Shown piece by piece: positions 17,541-26,610 of a stretch of DNA of 42,900 bases. The first letter of the stretch is position 1, and every line of letters starts with the position of its first letter. The position numbers and the translations under genes were made by a program. The stretch is from Defluviitaleaceae bacterium. GTDB taxonomy: Bacteria > Bacillota > Clostridia > Lachnospirales > UBA5962. The stretch is from contig WRGD01000143.1 in assembly GCA_009787355.1 (NCBI GenBank), positions 1 to 42,900 on the forward strand, read 5' to 3'. The notes under the pieces were generated by a model. That model was not told where the DNA came from. It saw nothing but the letters and a program-made list of their open reading frames with translations, and did no database searches.

Positions 17541-17584
17541 AGTATTAAAAGTAGAACTTCAGCTGAAGTTCTACTTTTAATACT
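17541..17584. terminator. 44-bp perfect palindrome between convergent genes
   Basis: Two 22-base arms are exact reverse complements with no spacer (centre cag|ctg at 17562/17563). The plus strand continues with TTTT. Its position, 32 bp past the stop of the minus-strand coiled-coil gene, suits a transcription terminator, but the loop-free perfection is unusual. Confidence 0.7.
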
Positions 17585-17616
17585 TTTTAATAATTTTCGT
17601 TAAACTAACCTTTTCA

Positions 17617-18567
17617 TTACCCACCATAACTTACAAGCAAATCTTCCTCTTTATCTTTTAAGATGTTTATTAAAACTTTGGTATTATCAAGTGCTTCTTT
17701 AGTTCTATTTTGGAGGTTATACAATTTATATATAATATTAGTTATTTCCTCATAATTGTCTACGATTTTATCTTTTACGTGTATATCTGTAAAAATATTG
17801 TCAAAAAAAGTATCTATTAAACGTGTGCTTCTACTTATATCTTTAAAATTAACATCAAACTTAGTTTCATCAAAAAAATCTTTTGTATCAGATATATAAT
17901 TTTCCAGAGAATTTAATTGTGTAATTAAAATTTCTATATTTTCGGTAGTTTCATCTATTCTTTCGTATTTTATAATATCTTTTAGAAAACTTTTTTTAGA
18001 AAATATATCAAATGTAGACCAATTTCTTGCAGATTTTAAACTTCTTTTTATAGAATATGATGTTTGTTTTGCATAAGAAGCCATTTTTATTATTTTTTCT
18101 AATTTTTCTATTCGATTTAGCAATTCTTCTTTTTCTTTTACAATTTTTTCGTAGTTAAGTCCTATTTCAGTAGTATCTTTTACTATTTGTCTTTTCTTTT
18201 TACCCAATTCTTCTTTATACTCTTGTTTTATAATTTTCAACTCTGATATTTTACTAGTGAGATTTTCTCTTTTTTTAATTAAACTTAACAAATGTATGTT
18301 TGATTCTTCGTATAATTCTTTTGAATCTATTTTTTTCATTATTAATTTTTCGTTTACATTTTCATATTTTCCAAATTTAGTTAGTATAAATTTACTGATT
18401 TTTTTGTTTTCTAGTTTGTCCAATTTATTTACTAATTTTTTGTATTTATTTTGTAACTGTTCCACTCTTTGTTCTGTGTCTTCAATTTTTTCAGAAAGGT
18501 TTGTAAGTTCTTTTTCTAAACTCGGTAACTCTCTTAAGCTATCTTTTATTTTTTCTAATTTATTCAT
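17617..18567 (-). CDS. Coiled-coil protein of unknown function
   Basis: A 316-aa, Lys/Glu-rich protein with no signal peptide or membrane helix. Residues 1-170 are almost continuous heptad-like coiled coil (LEKIKDSLRELPSLEKELTNL and on), and residues 195-310 are also helical. I recognise no catalytic motif. The start ATG overlaps the end of the PfkB kinase gene by 8 nt, so the pair is translationally coupled and it is the last gene of the long minus-strand cluster. A cytoplasmic scaffold or structural role is possible, but the function is unknown. Confidence 0.75.
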   Translation of the reverse strand: MNKLEKIKDSLRELPSLEKELTNLSEKIEDTEQRVEQLQNKYKKLVNKLDKLENKKISKFILTKFGKYENVNEKLIMKKIDSKELYEESNIHLLSLIKKRENLTSKISELKIIKQEYKEELGKKKRQIVKDTTEIGLNYEKIVKEKEELLNRIEKLEKIIKMASYAKQTSYSIKRSLKSARNWSTFDIFSKKSFLKDIIKYERIDETTENIEILITQLNSLENYISDTKDFFDETKFDVNFKDISRSTRLIDTFFDNIFTDIHVKDKIVDNYEEITNIIYKLYNLQNRTKEALDNTKVLINILKDKEEDLLVSYGG

Positions 18568-19522
18568 TTATATTCTCACTTGTTATTTTAGATTTTAGAA
18601 AGTCGTTTAATTTACTTCTTGTTGGTAAACCTTCATTATCACTTTCGTTCATTATTTGTATTGCACCTATTGCGTTTGCTCGTTTTACAGCTTCTTTAAA
18701 GTTAAGTTTTTCCAAAATACCACTAATAATACCTACAGCAAAACCATCTCCTGCACCTACAGTATCTACAACATTGTTCACCGAAAAGCCCTCTACTATA
18801 TAATCTGTCTTGTTTTCTCTTACATATGCCCCTTTTTCTCCTATTTTTATAACAATATTTTTTATACCCATATTAGTATAAAAATCACAAATTTCTTTTT
18901 CTGTTTTTTGATTTGTTAAAATATTAGCCTCTTCTATACCTGGTAGTATTAAATCTGAATATTTTGATATATCATTTACTAATTCTATCATTTGTTTTTT
19001 GTTACTATAAAGTTCCATTCTTAGGTTTGGGTCAAAACTTATAAAAATATTTCTTTTCTTTGCAAGCTCTATTATTTTATATGTAGCCTCAAGACAAGTA
19101 GACGATATAGCTGGAAATATACCTGTCAAATGTAAATATCCTATTTCATTTAAATTTATTTTTTCTATATCAACTGTAGAAATAAAAGAGCTAGCTGAAA
19201 ATTTTCGGTAATACGGAACTTGTGGATTTCCCTCTATAACTTTGTTTTTTAGTTGAATCCCCGTTTTATATGTATTATCGAATGATATATATTTAGTATC
19301 TATATATTCCTTTTTCAAAAAGTCATGTATATAATGACCAAATGGATCGTTTCCTAGTTTTGTTAAATATACAGTCTTATGTCCAAGTCTACTAAGCCCT
19401 ACGCTTACGTTTACCTCTGCACCCGATATTTTTCTTGTAAATTTGTCTATATCTTTTAGCTCCCCAATTTTATCTGCTATAAGAAGTGCCATCGGCTCTC
19501 CTATTAGTAATGTTTTTTTCAT
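18560..19522 (-). CDS. PfkB-family carbohydrate kinase (KdgK/fructokinase-like)
   Basis: A 320-aa ribokinase-fold sugar kinase. The N-terminus (MKKTLLIGEPMALLIAD) and GAEVNVSVGLSRLGHKTVYLTKLGNDPFG match PfkB signature 1, and DTVGAGDGFAVG matches signature 2 with the catalytic Asp (GAGD). The first residues and the GNP-Y-R segment resemble 2-keto-3-deoxygluconate kinases more than fructokinases, but the substrate cannot be fixed from sequence. An ACAGGAG site precedes the ATG. No sugar transporter or aldolase gene is adjacent. Confidence 0.88.
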   Translation of the reverse strand: MKKTLLIGEPMALLIADKIGELKDIDKFTRKISGAEVNVSVGLSRLGHKTVYLTKLGNDPFGHYIHDFLKKEYIDTKYISFDNTYKTGIQLKNKVIEGNPQVPYYRKFSASSFISTVDIEKINLNEIGYLHLTGIFPAISSTCLEATYKIIELAKKRNIFISFDPNLRMELYSNKKQMIELVNDISKYSDLILPGIEEANILTNQKTEKEICDFYTNMGIKNIVIKIGEKGAYVRENKTDYIVEGFSVNNVVDTVGAGDGFAVGIISGILEKLNFKEAVKRANAIGAIQIMNESDNEGLPTRSKLNDFLKSKITSENINE

Positions 19523-19543
19523 TTTTTCTCCTGTTTTGTATTC

Positions 19544-19592
19544 AGAATCAAATAAAAAACAAAAGTTTTTATTTGATTCTATTTTTTTTTTT
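19544..19592 (+). terminator. strong hairpin with T-tract reading on the plus strand
   Basis: A 15-bp perfect stem (agaatcaaataaaaa / tttttatttgattct) with a 7-nt loop is followed on the plus strand by a run of 12 T. No plus-strand gene ends here. On the minus strand it forms part of the pfkB leader, preceded by an A-run. It may block antisense transcription or act as a leader structure for the kinase gene. Confidence 0.6.
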
Positions 19593-19599
19593 TGTAAAA

Positions 19600-20118
19600 T
19601 TAAAATATATTTTGTATATCAAAAATAATATCGTTTAGAGCATATAAAGAGAATATGCCAGCCTTATCTGTCTCAAAATTATATATATTTGATAATACAT
19701 ATTTATAATTTTGTAAATGATAAACTTCTATAAATTTATTTACTGGACATACTATCCAATATTCTTCAACACCCATTTTTTCATATAAATCTTTTTTGTA
19801 ACCTCTATCTCTTATTTCACTCTTATCGCATATCACTTCTGCAACAAATTTTGGAACTCCCTGTATTCCATCATCTGTTATTATATTTTCGTCTACTATT
19901 ATTACATCAGGTACAAAATTTTCGCCTTCTTTTAATAATACACCAACTCCAGAACCATATACTCTATATTTTTTATCACCAATTTTACTTTTAAGTTCAT
20001 TTATTATATTGTGTGTAATATTTTGGTGAGTTACCAAATCTTCTGGTTCCATTTCAACTACTTTGCTATTTATTACTTCTTCCCATCTTCCCAAAACACT
20101 AACAGGGACATCTTTCAT
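19600..20118 (-). CDS. Uma2-family (DUF820) restriction-endonuclease-like protein
   Basis: A 172-aa protein with the Uma2/DUF820 layout: LVTHQNITHNIINEL helix, YGSGVGVLL, VPDVIIVD (acidic residue of the PD-(D/E)xK core), VAEVICDKSEIRDRGYKKDLYEKMGVEEYWIV. The E-x-C in VAEVIC sits where many family members have ExS or ExK. Family members are presumed nucleases, often in multiple copies and linked to mobile DNA, but their role is not established. An AGGAG-type site precedes the ATG. It lies in a co-directional run of minus-strand genes. Confidence 0.85.
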   Translation of the reverse strand: MKDVPVSVLGRWEEVINSKVVEMEPEDLVTHQNITHNIINELKSKIGDKKYRVYGSGVGVLLKEGENFVPDVIIVDENIITDDGIQGVPKFVAEVICDKSEIRDRGYKKDLYEKMGVEEYWIVCPVNKFIEVYHLQNYKYVLSNIYNFETDKAGIFSLYALNDIIFDIQNIF

Positions 20119-20134
20119 TTATTAGGAGTCTCCT

Positions 20135-20491
20135 TTAAATTTTTTGTGTAAAATCATTATTTTTTGTTTTATCAAAAACTCTGCTTCGCATTATTTTGTA
20201 TATAAAATTATTCATATGATTTTTTAAAATATCTATATCTATATTCAAAAACTTTGCTAAAGTGATTTGTGTAAGTTTTACCCCTTTGCTCGGTCTATAA
20301 TTTTCAAAAAATTCGTATTCTTTGTAATCTTCTTGTGAATAGCCTTTATAATATAAATTCCAAATATGTTTTTCTATACTGGTCATTTTTATATTATCTT
20401 CTATTTGTTTTATATCATGAACTAGTAAATCGTTTTTTAGTTTCGATTTATAAAATTTAAATCGTTCTCGCTGTTGTTTATGATTATTCAT
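20135..20491 (-). CDS. Small basic protein with a possible helix-turn-helix
   Basis: 118 aa with no signal peptide or membrane helix. Residues 73-105 (LTQITLAKFLNIDIDILKNHMNNFIYKIM) look like a helix-turn-helix of the sigma-like or Xre-like kind, and the rest is charged helix. I do not recognise the family. It starts 10 nt after the HD-domain gene stop with only a weak ribosome binding site, so it probably depends on translation of that gene. A regulatory role is plausible but unproven. Confidence 0.6.
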   Translation of the reverse strand: MNNHKQQRERFKFYKSKLKNDLLVHDIKQIEDNIKMTSIEKHIWNLYYKGYSQEDYKEYEFFENYRPSKGVKLTQITLAKFLNIDIDILKNHMNNFIYKIMRSRVFDKTKNNDFTQKI

Positions 20492-20501
20492 TTTATTTTT
20501 T

Positions 20502-21197
20502 CTATAATAATTTTGTATCGTTTATTATTAAATGAAATTTTCCATTTAAAAACTCTGTTGCTTTGGCACTCATCATCATTCTTGTTAAAAATATTTCGAA
20601 ATATTCTGTAATGGAACAAATATCTAAATCTACTTTTAATCTTAAATTTACATCTTTTTTTTCTTTATCTATTTCTAAAAAAGAGTTTTCTACAGCATAA
20701 TTTACTCTATCATGTATATCGAATGTTGCAAAATCTTCGTTTTTTACACGGCTACGTCTAACATCGGCTTTATCTGCTATTATAAGTGCTGCTGATATAG
20801 GACCTACTGCTATTCCATCTTTTTCATCGTGATGACCAATTGCTGATACTATAGGGGCTATTTCATGTGGAGGCATTTGCATTCTTGTTAAAATTTCAAA
20901 CATTATTGTTGCACCTGTCTGTGCGTGCAAATTTCTGTTTATACAATTACCTATATCATGTGTATATCCTGCTATTCTTGCAAGCTCTACATCTCTTTCG
21001 CTATATCCAAATTCCTTTAATATATTTGCTGCATTTTCTGCAACAAGTTTTGTATGAGCTGATGAATGGTCTGTATAACCCATTATATCCATAACCATAT
21101 CTACCCTTTGTATATAAGTTTTTATTTCCATATTTTGCATTACATCATTTAATGTAATATTTTCTTTAAATGAATGATAATGTTCCTTATATTCCAT
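20502..21197 (-). CDS. HD-domain phosphohydrolase-like protein
   Basis: A 231-aa protein with an HD-type metal site: H (in SSAHTKLV), the HD pair in AGYTHDIGN, then H (NRNLHAQTG), HH (AIGHHDE) and a downstream D (ADKADVRR). This arrangement suits a metal-dependent phosphohydrolase acting on nucleotides or nucleotide second messengers. The substrate is unknown. ATG at 21197 follows AGGTGA at 5 nt; a GTG at 21206 is a weaker alternative. The start overlaps mtnN by 11 nt. Confidence 0.85.
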   Translation of the reverse strand: MEYKEHYHSFKENITLNDVMQNMEIKTYIQRVDMVMDIMGYTDHSSAHTKLVAENAANILKEFGYSERDVELARIAGYTHDIGNCINRNLHAQTGATIMFEILTRMQMPPHEIAPIVSAIGHHDEKDGIAVGPISAALIIADKADVRRSRVKNEDFATFDIHDRVNYAVENSFLEIDKEKKDVNLRLKVDLDICSITEYFEIFLTRMMMSAKATEFLNGKFHLIINDTKLL

Positions 21198-21873
21198 TGT
21201 AATCACCTATAATTTTTTCTAATATTTTTGCAAGCTTTTCTGTTGCAAACTTCAAATTTTTTTCAAATTGTGAATCTGCCTCCCCAGATGCTTTATCTGA
21301 AATAGAACGTATTACGACAAAAGGTACTTTATTCAAAAAACAAATATGAGCAATAGCAGCACCTTCCATTTCAACACAAAGAGCATTAAATTTTTCTTTT
21401 ATTTCTCTTCTTTTTTCTAAATTGTTTATAAATTGGTCTCCAGTTGCTATTATTCCTATGTGTACATCTTCTTTTTCATTTTTTTTTGCTGAATTTATAA
21501 GCTCGTCGTCAGCTTCAAAAAAAGTATTTTCAAAACTAGGTATTTGTCCAAGATTATATCCAAAAGCTGTTACATCTACATCATGATATACTAATCTATT
21601 GCTTATAACAATATCACCTATATTTAGCTCTTCTGATACGCTACCAGAAAGACCAATATTTATAATAGCTGATATATTAAAATTCGTTATTAATGTTTGT
21701 GTTACAAAAGCTGCGTTTACTTTTCCAATTCCACACTTTGTTATAACTATTTCTTTTCTATTCATTATACCACTATAGTAAATGTTTTCATATATTTTAG
21801 TTTCTTTTATATTTATAATCTTAGATTTCAAAAGCTCTATTTCTTCCTGCATAGCTCCGATTATCCCTATCAT
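21187..21873 (-). CDS. mtnN: 5'-methylthioadenosine/S-adenosylhomocysteine nucleosidase
   Basis: A 228-aa cytosolic enzyme that cleaves adenine from MTA and SAH, recycling methyltransferase by-products and yielding S-ribosylhomocysteine. Family marks are the start MIGIIGAMQEE with the acid Glu11, the NIGLSGSV ribose/purine segment, the VEMEGAA signature with its 2'-OH-binding Glu, and RSISDKASG with catalytic Asp. The length is normal. It has an AGGAG site and starts 13 nt after glmM. Confidence 0.95.
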   Translation of the reverse strand: MIGIIGAMQEEIELLKSKIINIKETKIYENIYYSGIMNRKEIVITKCGIGKVNAAFVTQTLITNFNISAIINIGLSGSVSEELNIGDIVISNRLVYHDVDVTAFGYNLGQIPSFENTFFEADDELINSAKKNEKEDVHIGIIATGDQFINNLEKRREIKEKFNALCVEMEGAAIAHICFLNKVPFVVIRSISDKASGEADSQFEKNLKFATEKLAKILEKIIGDYNGI

Positions 21874-21886
21874 GAGTGTACTCCTA

Positions 21887-23227
21887 TTAGCTTAGTTCTT
21901 TTTCTATTATATCTTTTATTTTATTTGCATCTTTTTCTATTTCTTCTATATCTTCACCTTCAATTGTTACACGTACTATATTTTCTGTACCAGAAGGTCT
22001 AACCATTAGACGACCACTATTTTTGTATTTTTTATTTATAGAATTTATCAAATCTAATATGGAATTGACTTTCATATAATTTTGTTTATTAGCTTGTAAA
22101 ACTTTTGCATTTACTGTTATTTGTGGATGTATTTTTATATATTTGTTTATTTCGTATAATGGTTTTTTTTGATTAGATATTATTTTTAGTAACTGTAATG
22201 CTGTTAGTATTCCATCTCCTGTTGTAGAATAGTCTAGAAATATAAAATGTCCACTTTGTTCTCCACCAAAATTATAACCACATTCTAACATTTTTTCCAA
22301 AACATACCTATCGCCAACATTTGTATGTATAACTTCTATATTGTTTTTTTCGCCCATTTGTTTAAGCCCAATATTACTCATAACAGTTGCAACAAGTGTA
22401 TTTTTTGAAAGTTTATTTTCATTTTTTAATATATTTACAAAAATGCTCATTATTTGGTCGCCACAAAGTATATTACCCAAAGAATCTACTACTAAGCATC
22501 TATCTCCATCACCATCAAAAGCTATACCTATATCTAATTTTTTCTCATGTACAAGAGAAACTATACTGTCCATATATGTGGAACCACAATTTTTATTTAT
22601 ATTTATACCATTTGGATTATTGTGTATTGTATATACATCTGCACCAAGGCTTTTTATTATTTCTGGAGCTACGTCATAAGTTGCCCCATTTGCACAATCT
22701 ATACCAACTTTTAATCCTGTAAAATCTGCATCTGGAACAGTAGATTTTAAAAATTTGGTGTATAAATTTTTCGTATCTTTGTCTTCTAAATAGTACGTTC
22801 CTATATTTTTCCCTATTGGTCTTGGTAATTCTGTTTTATTTTTTATTAAATCTATTATTTGGTTTTCTGTTTCATCTGGTAGTTTATATCCATCACTATT
22901 AAATATTTTTATACCATTATCTTCTACTGGATTGTGAGATGCACTAATCATTATTCCTGCATTCATACCTTTATTTTTCACAAGAGTTGCTATAGCTGGC
23001 GTTGGTATTACCCCAGCTATATGAGCATTTGCACCAACAGAGCATATACCAGAAACTAATGCTGATTCTAACATTCCACCAGATATACGTGTATCTTTCC
23101 CGATTAAGATATCTGCATTCTCACCACCAAGAATATATGCTACTGTTCTACCTATCAAAAAGGCATCTTCTGGAGTTAGCTCTTCATTCGCTATCCCTCT
23201 TACACCGTCTGTTCCAAATTTAATCAC
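21887..23227 (-). CDS. glmM: Phosphoglucosamine mutase
   Basis: Converts glucosamine-6-phosphate to glucosamine-1-phosphate for UDP-GlcNAc and peptidoglycan. 446 aa. The phospho-accepting Ser97 lies in ISASHNP, the Mg-binding loop is FDGDGDR, the sugar-binding GGEQSGH is present, and the C-terminal phosphate-binding segment is RPSGTEN. The start is a GTG with an AGGAAG site. It sits in the conserved cdaA-cdaR-glmM order; in other Firmicutes GlmM binds and inhibits CdaA, so the gene order has a functional reason. Confidence 0.97.
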   Translation of the reverse strand: MIKFGTDGVRGIANEELTPEDAFLIGRTVAYILGGENADILIGKDTRISGGMLESALVSGICSVGANAHIAGVIPTPAIATLVKNKGMNAGIMISASHNPVEDNGIKIFNSDGYKLPDETENQIIDLIKNKTELPRPIGKNIGTYYLEDKDTKNLYTKFLKSTVPDADFTGLKVGIDCANGATYDVAPEIIKSLGADVYTIHNNPNGININKNCGSTYMDSIVSLVHEKKLDIGIAFDGDGDRCLVVDSLGNILCGDQIMSIFVNILKNENKLSKNTLVATVMSNIGLKQMGEKNNIEVIHTNVGDRYVLEKMLECGYNFGGEQSGHFIFLDYSTTGDGILTALQLLKIISNQKKPLYEINKYIKIHPQITVNAKVLQANKQNYMKVNSILDLINSINKKYKNSGRLMVRPSGTENIVRVTIEGEDIEEIEKDANKIKDIIEKELS

Positions 23228-23250
23228 TAAAACACTTCCTTTTTTTATAT

Positions 23251-24606
23251 TTAATATTCTAAAATCTCGTCGGTTTCGTATTCGTTTGTTGTATCATCTA
23301 TATTTAATAGCTGGTCATTATCATCTACAATATACTCATCTTCAACATAGTTATTTTGATTTTGTATTGTTACAATAGCATACACAGGTTCTAATATTAA
23401 ATTTTCATTTATATCTAAATTTACTAAAACATAATGTAATCCCTCTGGCAAATCTTCTACAGATATATGTCCCCTAATATCCGATGGATTTAAATTTTCA
23501 AAAAAACTTGCATTTACATGCTCTTGAATATAAACTCCTGAATGATTTCCTATTATTTCTATTTGTGTTGTTGGTATTTGTACATTAAAAATAGATGGTT
23601 CCAATATTTCTACTGGTGGTATTTCTTGTCTTATATCTACAAAAACTCTTACTATATTATTTGTAAGTATTGTAATATCTTCTGAAAAGTGAGAATTTAA
23701 ATTTATTTCAAAATAAGTAGATGAGTTTAAACCATCTATATTTATTTCACCGAGTGAAACATTTCCTATTCCACTCAAATCACTTGCATTACCAAAAAGT
23801 TGTACTGTATTTGGTGATATAGATACATTTTCTACAAAAAAATTTGTGGGCAAATTTCCTATTACATTTGGAGTATTTATATTTACTGTTACAGTATTTG
23901 CTATAGGTATGTCTAGAGTTACACTAGTTATATTCGTATTTATAAGATTTGAAGAAACTTCATTTCCATAGCTATCTATCAAATTTATAGGGAGAGTTAT
24001 ACTAATATCATAATTAACCTCACTTAAATCTATGTTTACAATTGCTCGTTTGATAGAATTTACAATGGTAGATGGTCCTGTAATAATTATATATTCATTA
24101 GACCTATTTATATTTCCAAATGAATAATTATCCATTGGCTCTTCTATTACTACAGGCTCTATCTCTAATGTAACTCTACTAAGAGTATCTATTTGTAATG
24201 TAACACTTCTTGTTTGAGTATTTATCACATATCCATTTGTTATGCTAAGAGACCTAATCTCAGAGTGTACTGGAAGAATTTTAGTTCTAGACTCTGTATT
24301 GTTTTCATCTATTTCTAACTCTTCAAAATTTATATAAGAAAAAACTTCTTCTTCTCTAATAATTGTAGAAGCTCTAGATTGTACAGTTACTGGTATCATT
24401 AAAGCCCTTAGCGATGCTTCATTTAAAAGCACTAAATTATTTTGATTTAAATACTCAAAATTTCTAAAAACCAAAGGTCTGTGAGTAAAAAAATTACCAG
24501 ATGGATTATTAATTTCCATAGCTGTAAGCCAAAGTGCAAAACTACAAGAAACAGCAAAAACTTTCCATATTATGTTTTTTGTAAAAAATAATTTTAATTT
24601 TTTCAT
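23251..24606 (-). CDS. cdaR: YbbR-domain protein, CdaA regulator
   Basis: A 451-aa protein anchored by one N-terminal helix (IIWKVFAVSCSFALWLTAMEI) with repeated extracellular YbbR domains up to about residue 410 and an acidic, Asp/Glu-rich C-terminal tail. CdaR modulates the membrane cyclase CdaA from outside the membrane. ATG at 24606 overlaps the cdaA stop by 4 nt (ATGA). The frame is open to a TTG at 24630, which is less likely. Asn is frequent, as in other exported proteins of this window. Confidence 0.9.
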   Translation of the reverse strand: MKKLKLFFTKNIIWKVFAVSCSFALWLTAMEINNPSGNFFTHRPLVFRNFEYLNQNNLVLLNEASLRALMIPVTVQSRASTIIREEEVFSYINFEELEIDENNTESRTKILPVHSEIRSLSITNGYVINTQTRSVTLQIDTLSRVTLEIEPVVIEEPMDNYSFGNINRSNEYIIITGPSTIVNSIKRAIVNIDLSEVNYDISITLPINLIDSYGNEVSSNLINTNITSVTLDIPIANTVTVNINTPNVIGNLPTNFFVENVSISPNTVQLFGNASDLSGIGNVSLGEINIDGLNSSTYFEINLNSHFSEDITILTNNIVRVFVDIRQEIPPVEILEPSIFNVQIPTTQIEIIGNHSGVYIQEHVNASFFENLNPSDIRGHISVEDLPEGLHYVLVNLDINENLILEPVYAIVTIQNQNNYVEDEYIVDDNDQLLNIDDTTNEYETDEILEY

Positions 24607-25427
24607 TTTGTACCTGAAGTACCTTTCCAAAAATACAAACGTTTTTTATATACACTAGTACCTATCAAAGTTTTTTGTAGTTTTTCTTTATCTACATTTT
24701 TTATTAGTTTTCCAGATATAGAAATGCTTATATGAGATGTTTCTTCTGATACAATAATAGCAATACAATCGTAAAGTTCTGTAACACCTACTGCTGCTCT
24801 ATGTCTTGTTCCTAGTTCTTTTCCTATTTCTGTTTCTGTAAGAGGCAATATACAAGAAGCTGCTGCTATTCTATTTTTTCTTATAATAACTGCTCCATCA
24901 TGAAGTGGTGCATTGTCTTCAAAAATATTTAAAATTAGTTGTTTACTTATAATAGCATCTAGTTTTACACCTGTTGCTTCTATTTCTCCTAGTGGAGAAT
25001 TTCTTTCTACCAATATTAGCGCACCTGTACCTACAACTGACATTTTTGTAACAGCATCTATAATTTCCATAGTAGAATTTTTTAAATCTTCTTCTTCAAA
25101 TTTTTCTTGAAAATTAAGAGAAAATTTACCACGTCCAATCTCTTCAAGTGCTTTTCTAAGCTCTGGCTGAAACAAAATAACAACAGTAAGAATACCAACA
25201 TTAAAGAGATTAGAAAATAGCCATAGTATAGTTTCAAAACGCATAAGAATACTTATACCGGAAATAGCAAAAATTATTATAACACCTTTAAAAAGGCTCA
25301 TAGCTCGTGTGTCTTTTATCCACATAAATATTTTATATATAACAAAGGATAAAATAGATATTTCTAAAATATCAGATATGGATATTATAAATAATGGAGT
25401 TATATGCCAAGATAACAAATTATTCAT
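24603..25427 (-). CDS. cdaA: Diadenylate cyclase CdaA
   Basis: Makes c-di-AMP from two ATP. 274 aa. Hydrophobic segments lie at about residues 12-35, 45-62 and 66-87, followed by the DAC domain with its two signature motifs, DGA (177-179) and RHR (208-210). The start ATG is 2 nt after the preceding stop with an AAGGAT site. It is coupled to cdaR downstream and followed by glmM, the standard Firmicute cluster controlling osmolyte transport and cell wall homeostasis. Confidence 0.97.
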   Translation of the reverse strand: MNNLLSWHITPLFIISISDILEISILSFVIYKIFMWIKDTRAMSLFKGVIIIFAISGISILMRFETILWLFSNLFNVGILTVVILFQPELRKALEEIGRGKFSLNFQEKFEEEDLKNSTMEIIDAVTKMSVVGTGALILVERNSPLGEIEATGVKLDAIISKQLILNIFEDNAPLHDGAVIIRKNRIAAASCILPLTETEIGKELGTRHRAAVGVTELYDCIAIIVSEETSHISISISGKLIKNVDKEKLQKTLIGTSVYKKRLYFWKGTSGTK

Positions 25428-25429
25428 TA

Positions 25430-26584
25430 TTAATCCTTTTCTACATATCTTTTCGAACCCCTAATTGTGGTTCTAGTTTTATTTTTATTGATTTTGTTTA
25501 TATTTCGGTAATCTTCTTTATCTGTTTGTTGTTCTATATATATATTTTCACGTTTTCTAACTGGTTTTAAATCATTTTCTATTACTTCTATATCATCTAA
25601 TGAGTATTCATAGGTATTATCATTATCAGGTTTATATGAATAAGAAGATATTTTTTTTGGTATATATTTTACATAGTAGTAGTAATCTTCATCTTGAAAT
25701 TCTACACGCCCTGCTCTTCTGTAGTCTAAAGCTGATACAAAAAAATTGTACAAATACATAAATACACCCGACAAAATAGAAAAAACAAAAATAAACATAA
25801 CACTAGGTACAAGGTCTGAAAACATAGATGCAAGTATAAAGGAAAATATGTTTAGAATTGTTCCAAGACATATTGCCAACTCTTTTGAATAATTTACACT
25901 AAGCCTTGAAATTATGTAAACAAAAACAAAAGTAACAAACATAGCAATAGTTGTAAATATTAAATTTTGTATAGGCTCACTATTTGCAGTAAAAGTTTCG
26001 TATATACTCATAAAAGCGTGCAGTATTTCATCTATACCTATATCTATTGCTTCTATACTTCCTGTTACAGTTACTTGACCTGAATCAACTAAATTCATAA
26101 TTAATCTACCATAGCTTATTACAAAAATACCTATAGCTATTGGAATAATACTTGTAATGCTAAAAAAAATACCAGCTATAATAGGTACAATGTACGGAAT
26201 ATTAAAATGAAAAGCAAAAATTGTTAAAATTATTAGTACATTTTCTTTTTTTGCAAAATGACCGTAAAATAAAAAAACACAAGCAAGTCCTAAAAATACT
26301 ATAGATGCTATTTCAAGCTGTGATGTAAATTGTATAGTTGTAAAAAATATAAGCATTAAATAATTTGCATTTAACGGCAATATAGCAAATAAAATACCCA
26401 TAAATATATTAAAAACTGCACCCATATTTGATATAGCAACAAAAGCTTGATTGTAATAACCTATATCACCTATAACATCATATATAATTATACCCGCTAT
26501 AAATCTTATAAATAGTATAAGTATTTGATCATATTTTTTTATGATATTTAAAGTAATATCACGAATTCCATAAACTATATCCAT
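25430..26584 (-). CDS. Polytopic membrane protein of unknown function upstream of cdaA
   Basis: A 384-aa protein with roughly nine predicted membrane helices between residues 18 and 290, ending in a charged cytoplasmic tail rich in Asp, Tyr, Lys and Arg (about 300-384). No transport or enzyme motif is recognised. It is sometimes taken for a permease, but no ATPase is adjacent. It has an AGGAAAGG site. The 2-nt gap to cdaA makes coupled translation with the c-di-AMP cyclase very likely, so a membrane partner for CdaA/CdaR is a reasonable but untested idea. Confidence 0.75.
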   Translation of the reverse strand: MDIVYGIRDITLNIIKKYDQILILFIRFIAGIIIYDVIGDIGYYNQAFVAISNMGAVFNIFMGILFAILPLNANYLMLIFFTTIQFTSQLEIASIVFLGLACVFLFYGHFAKKENVLIILTIFAFHFNIPYIVPIIAGIFFSITSIIPIAIGIFVISYGRLIMNLVDSGQVTVTGSIEAIDIGIDEILHAFMSIYETFTANSEPIQNLIFTTIAMFVTFVFVYIISRLSVNYSKELAICLGTILNIFSFILASMFSDLVPSVMFIFVFSILSGVFMYLYNFFVSALDYRRAGRVEFQDEDYYYYVKYIPKKISSYSYKPDNDNTYEYSLDDIEVIENDLKPVRKRENIYIEQQTDKEDYRNINKINKNKTRTTIRGSKRYVEKD

Positions 26585-26610
26585 ATTAAATTATAAAACC
26601 TTTCCTTACT

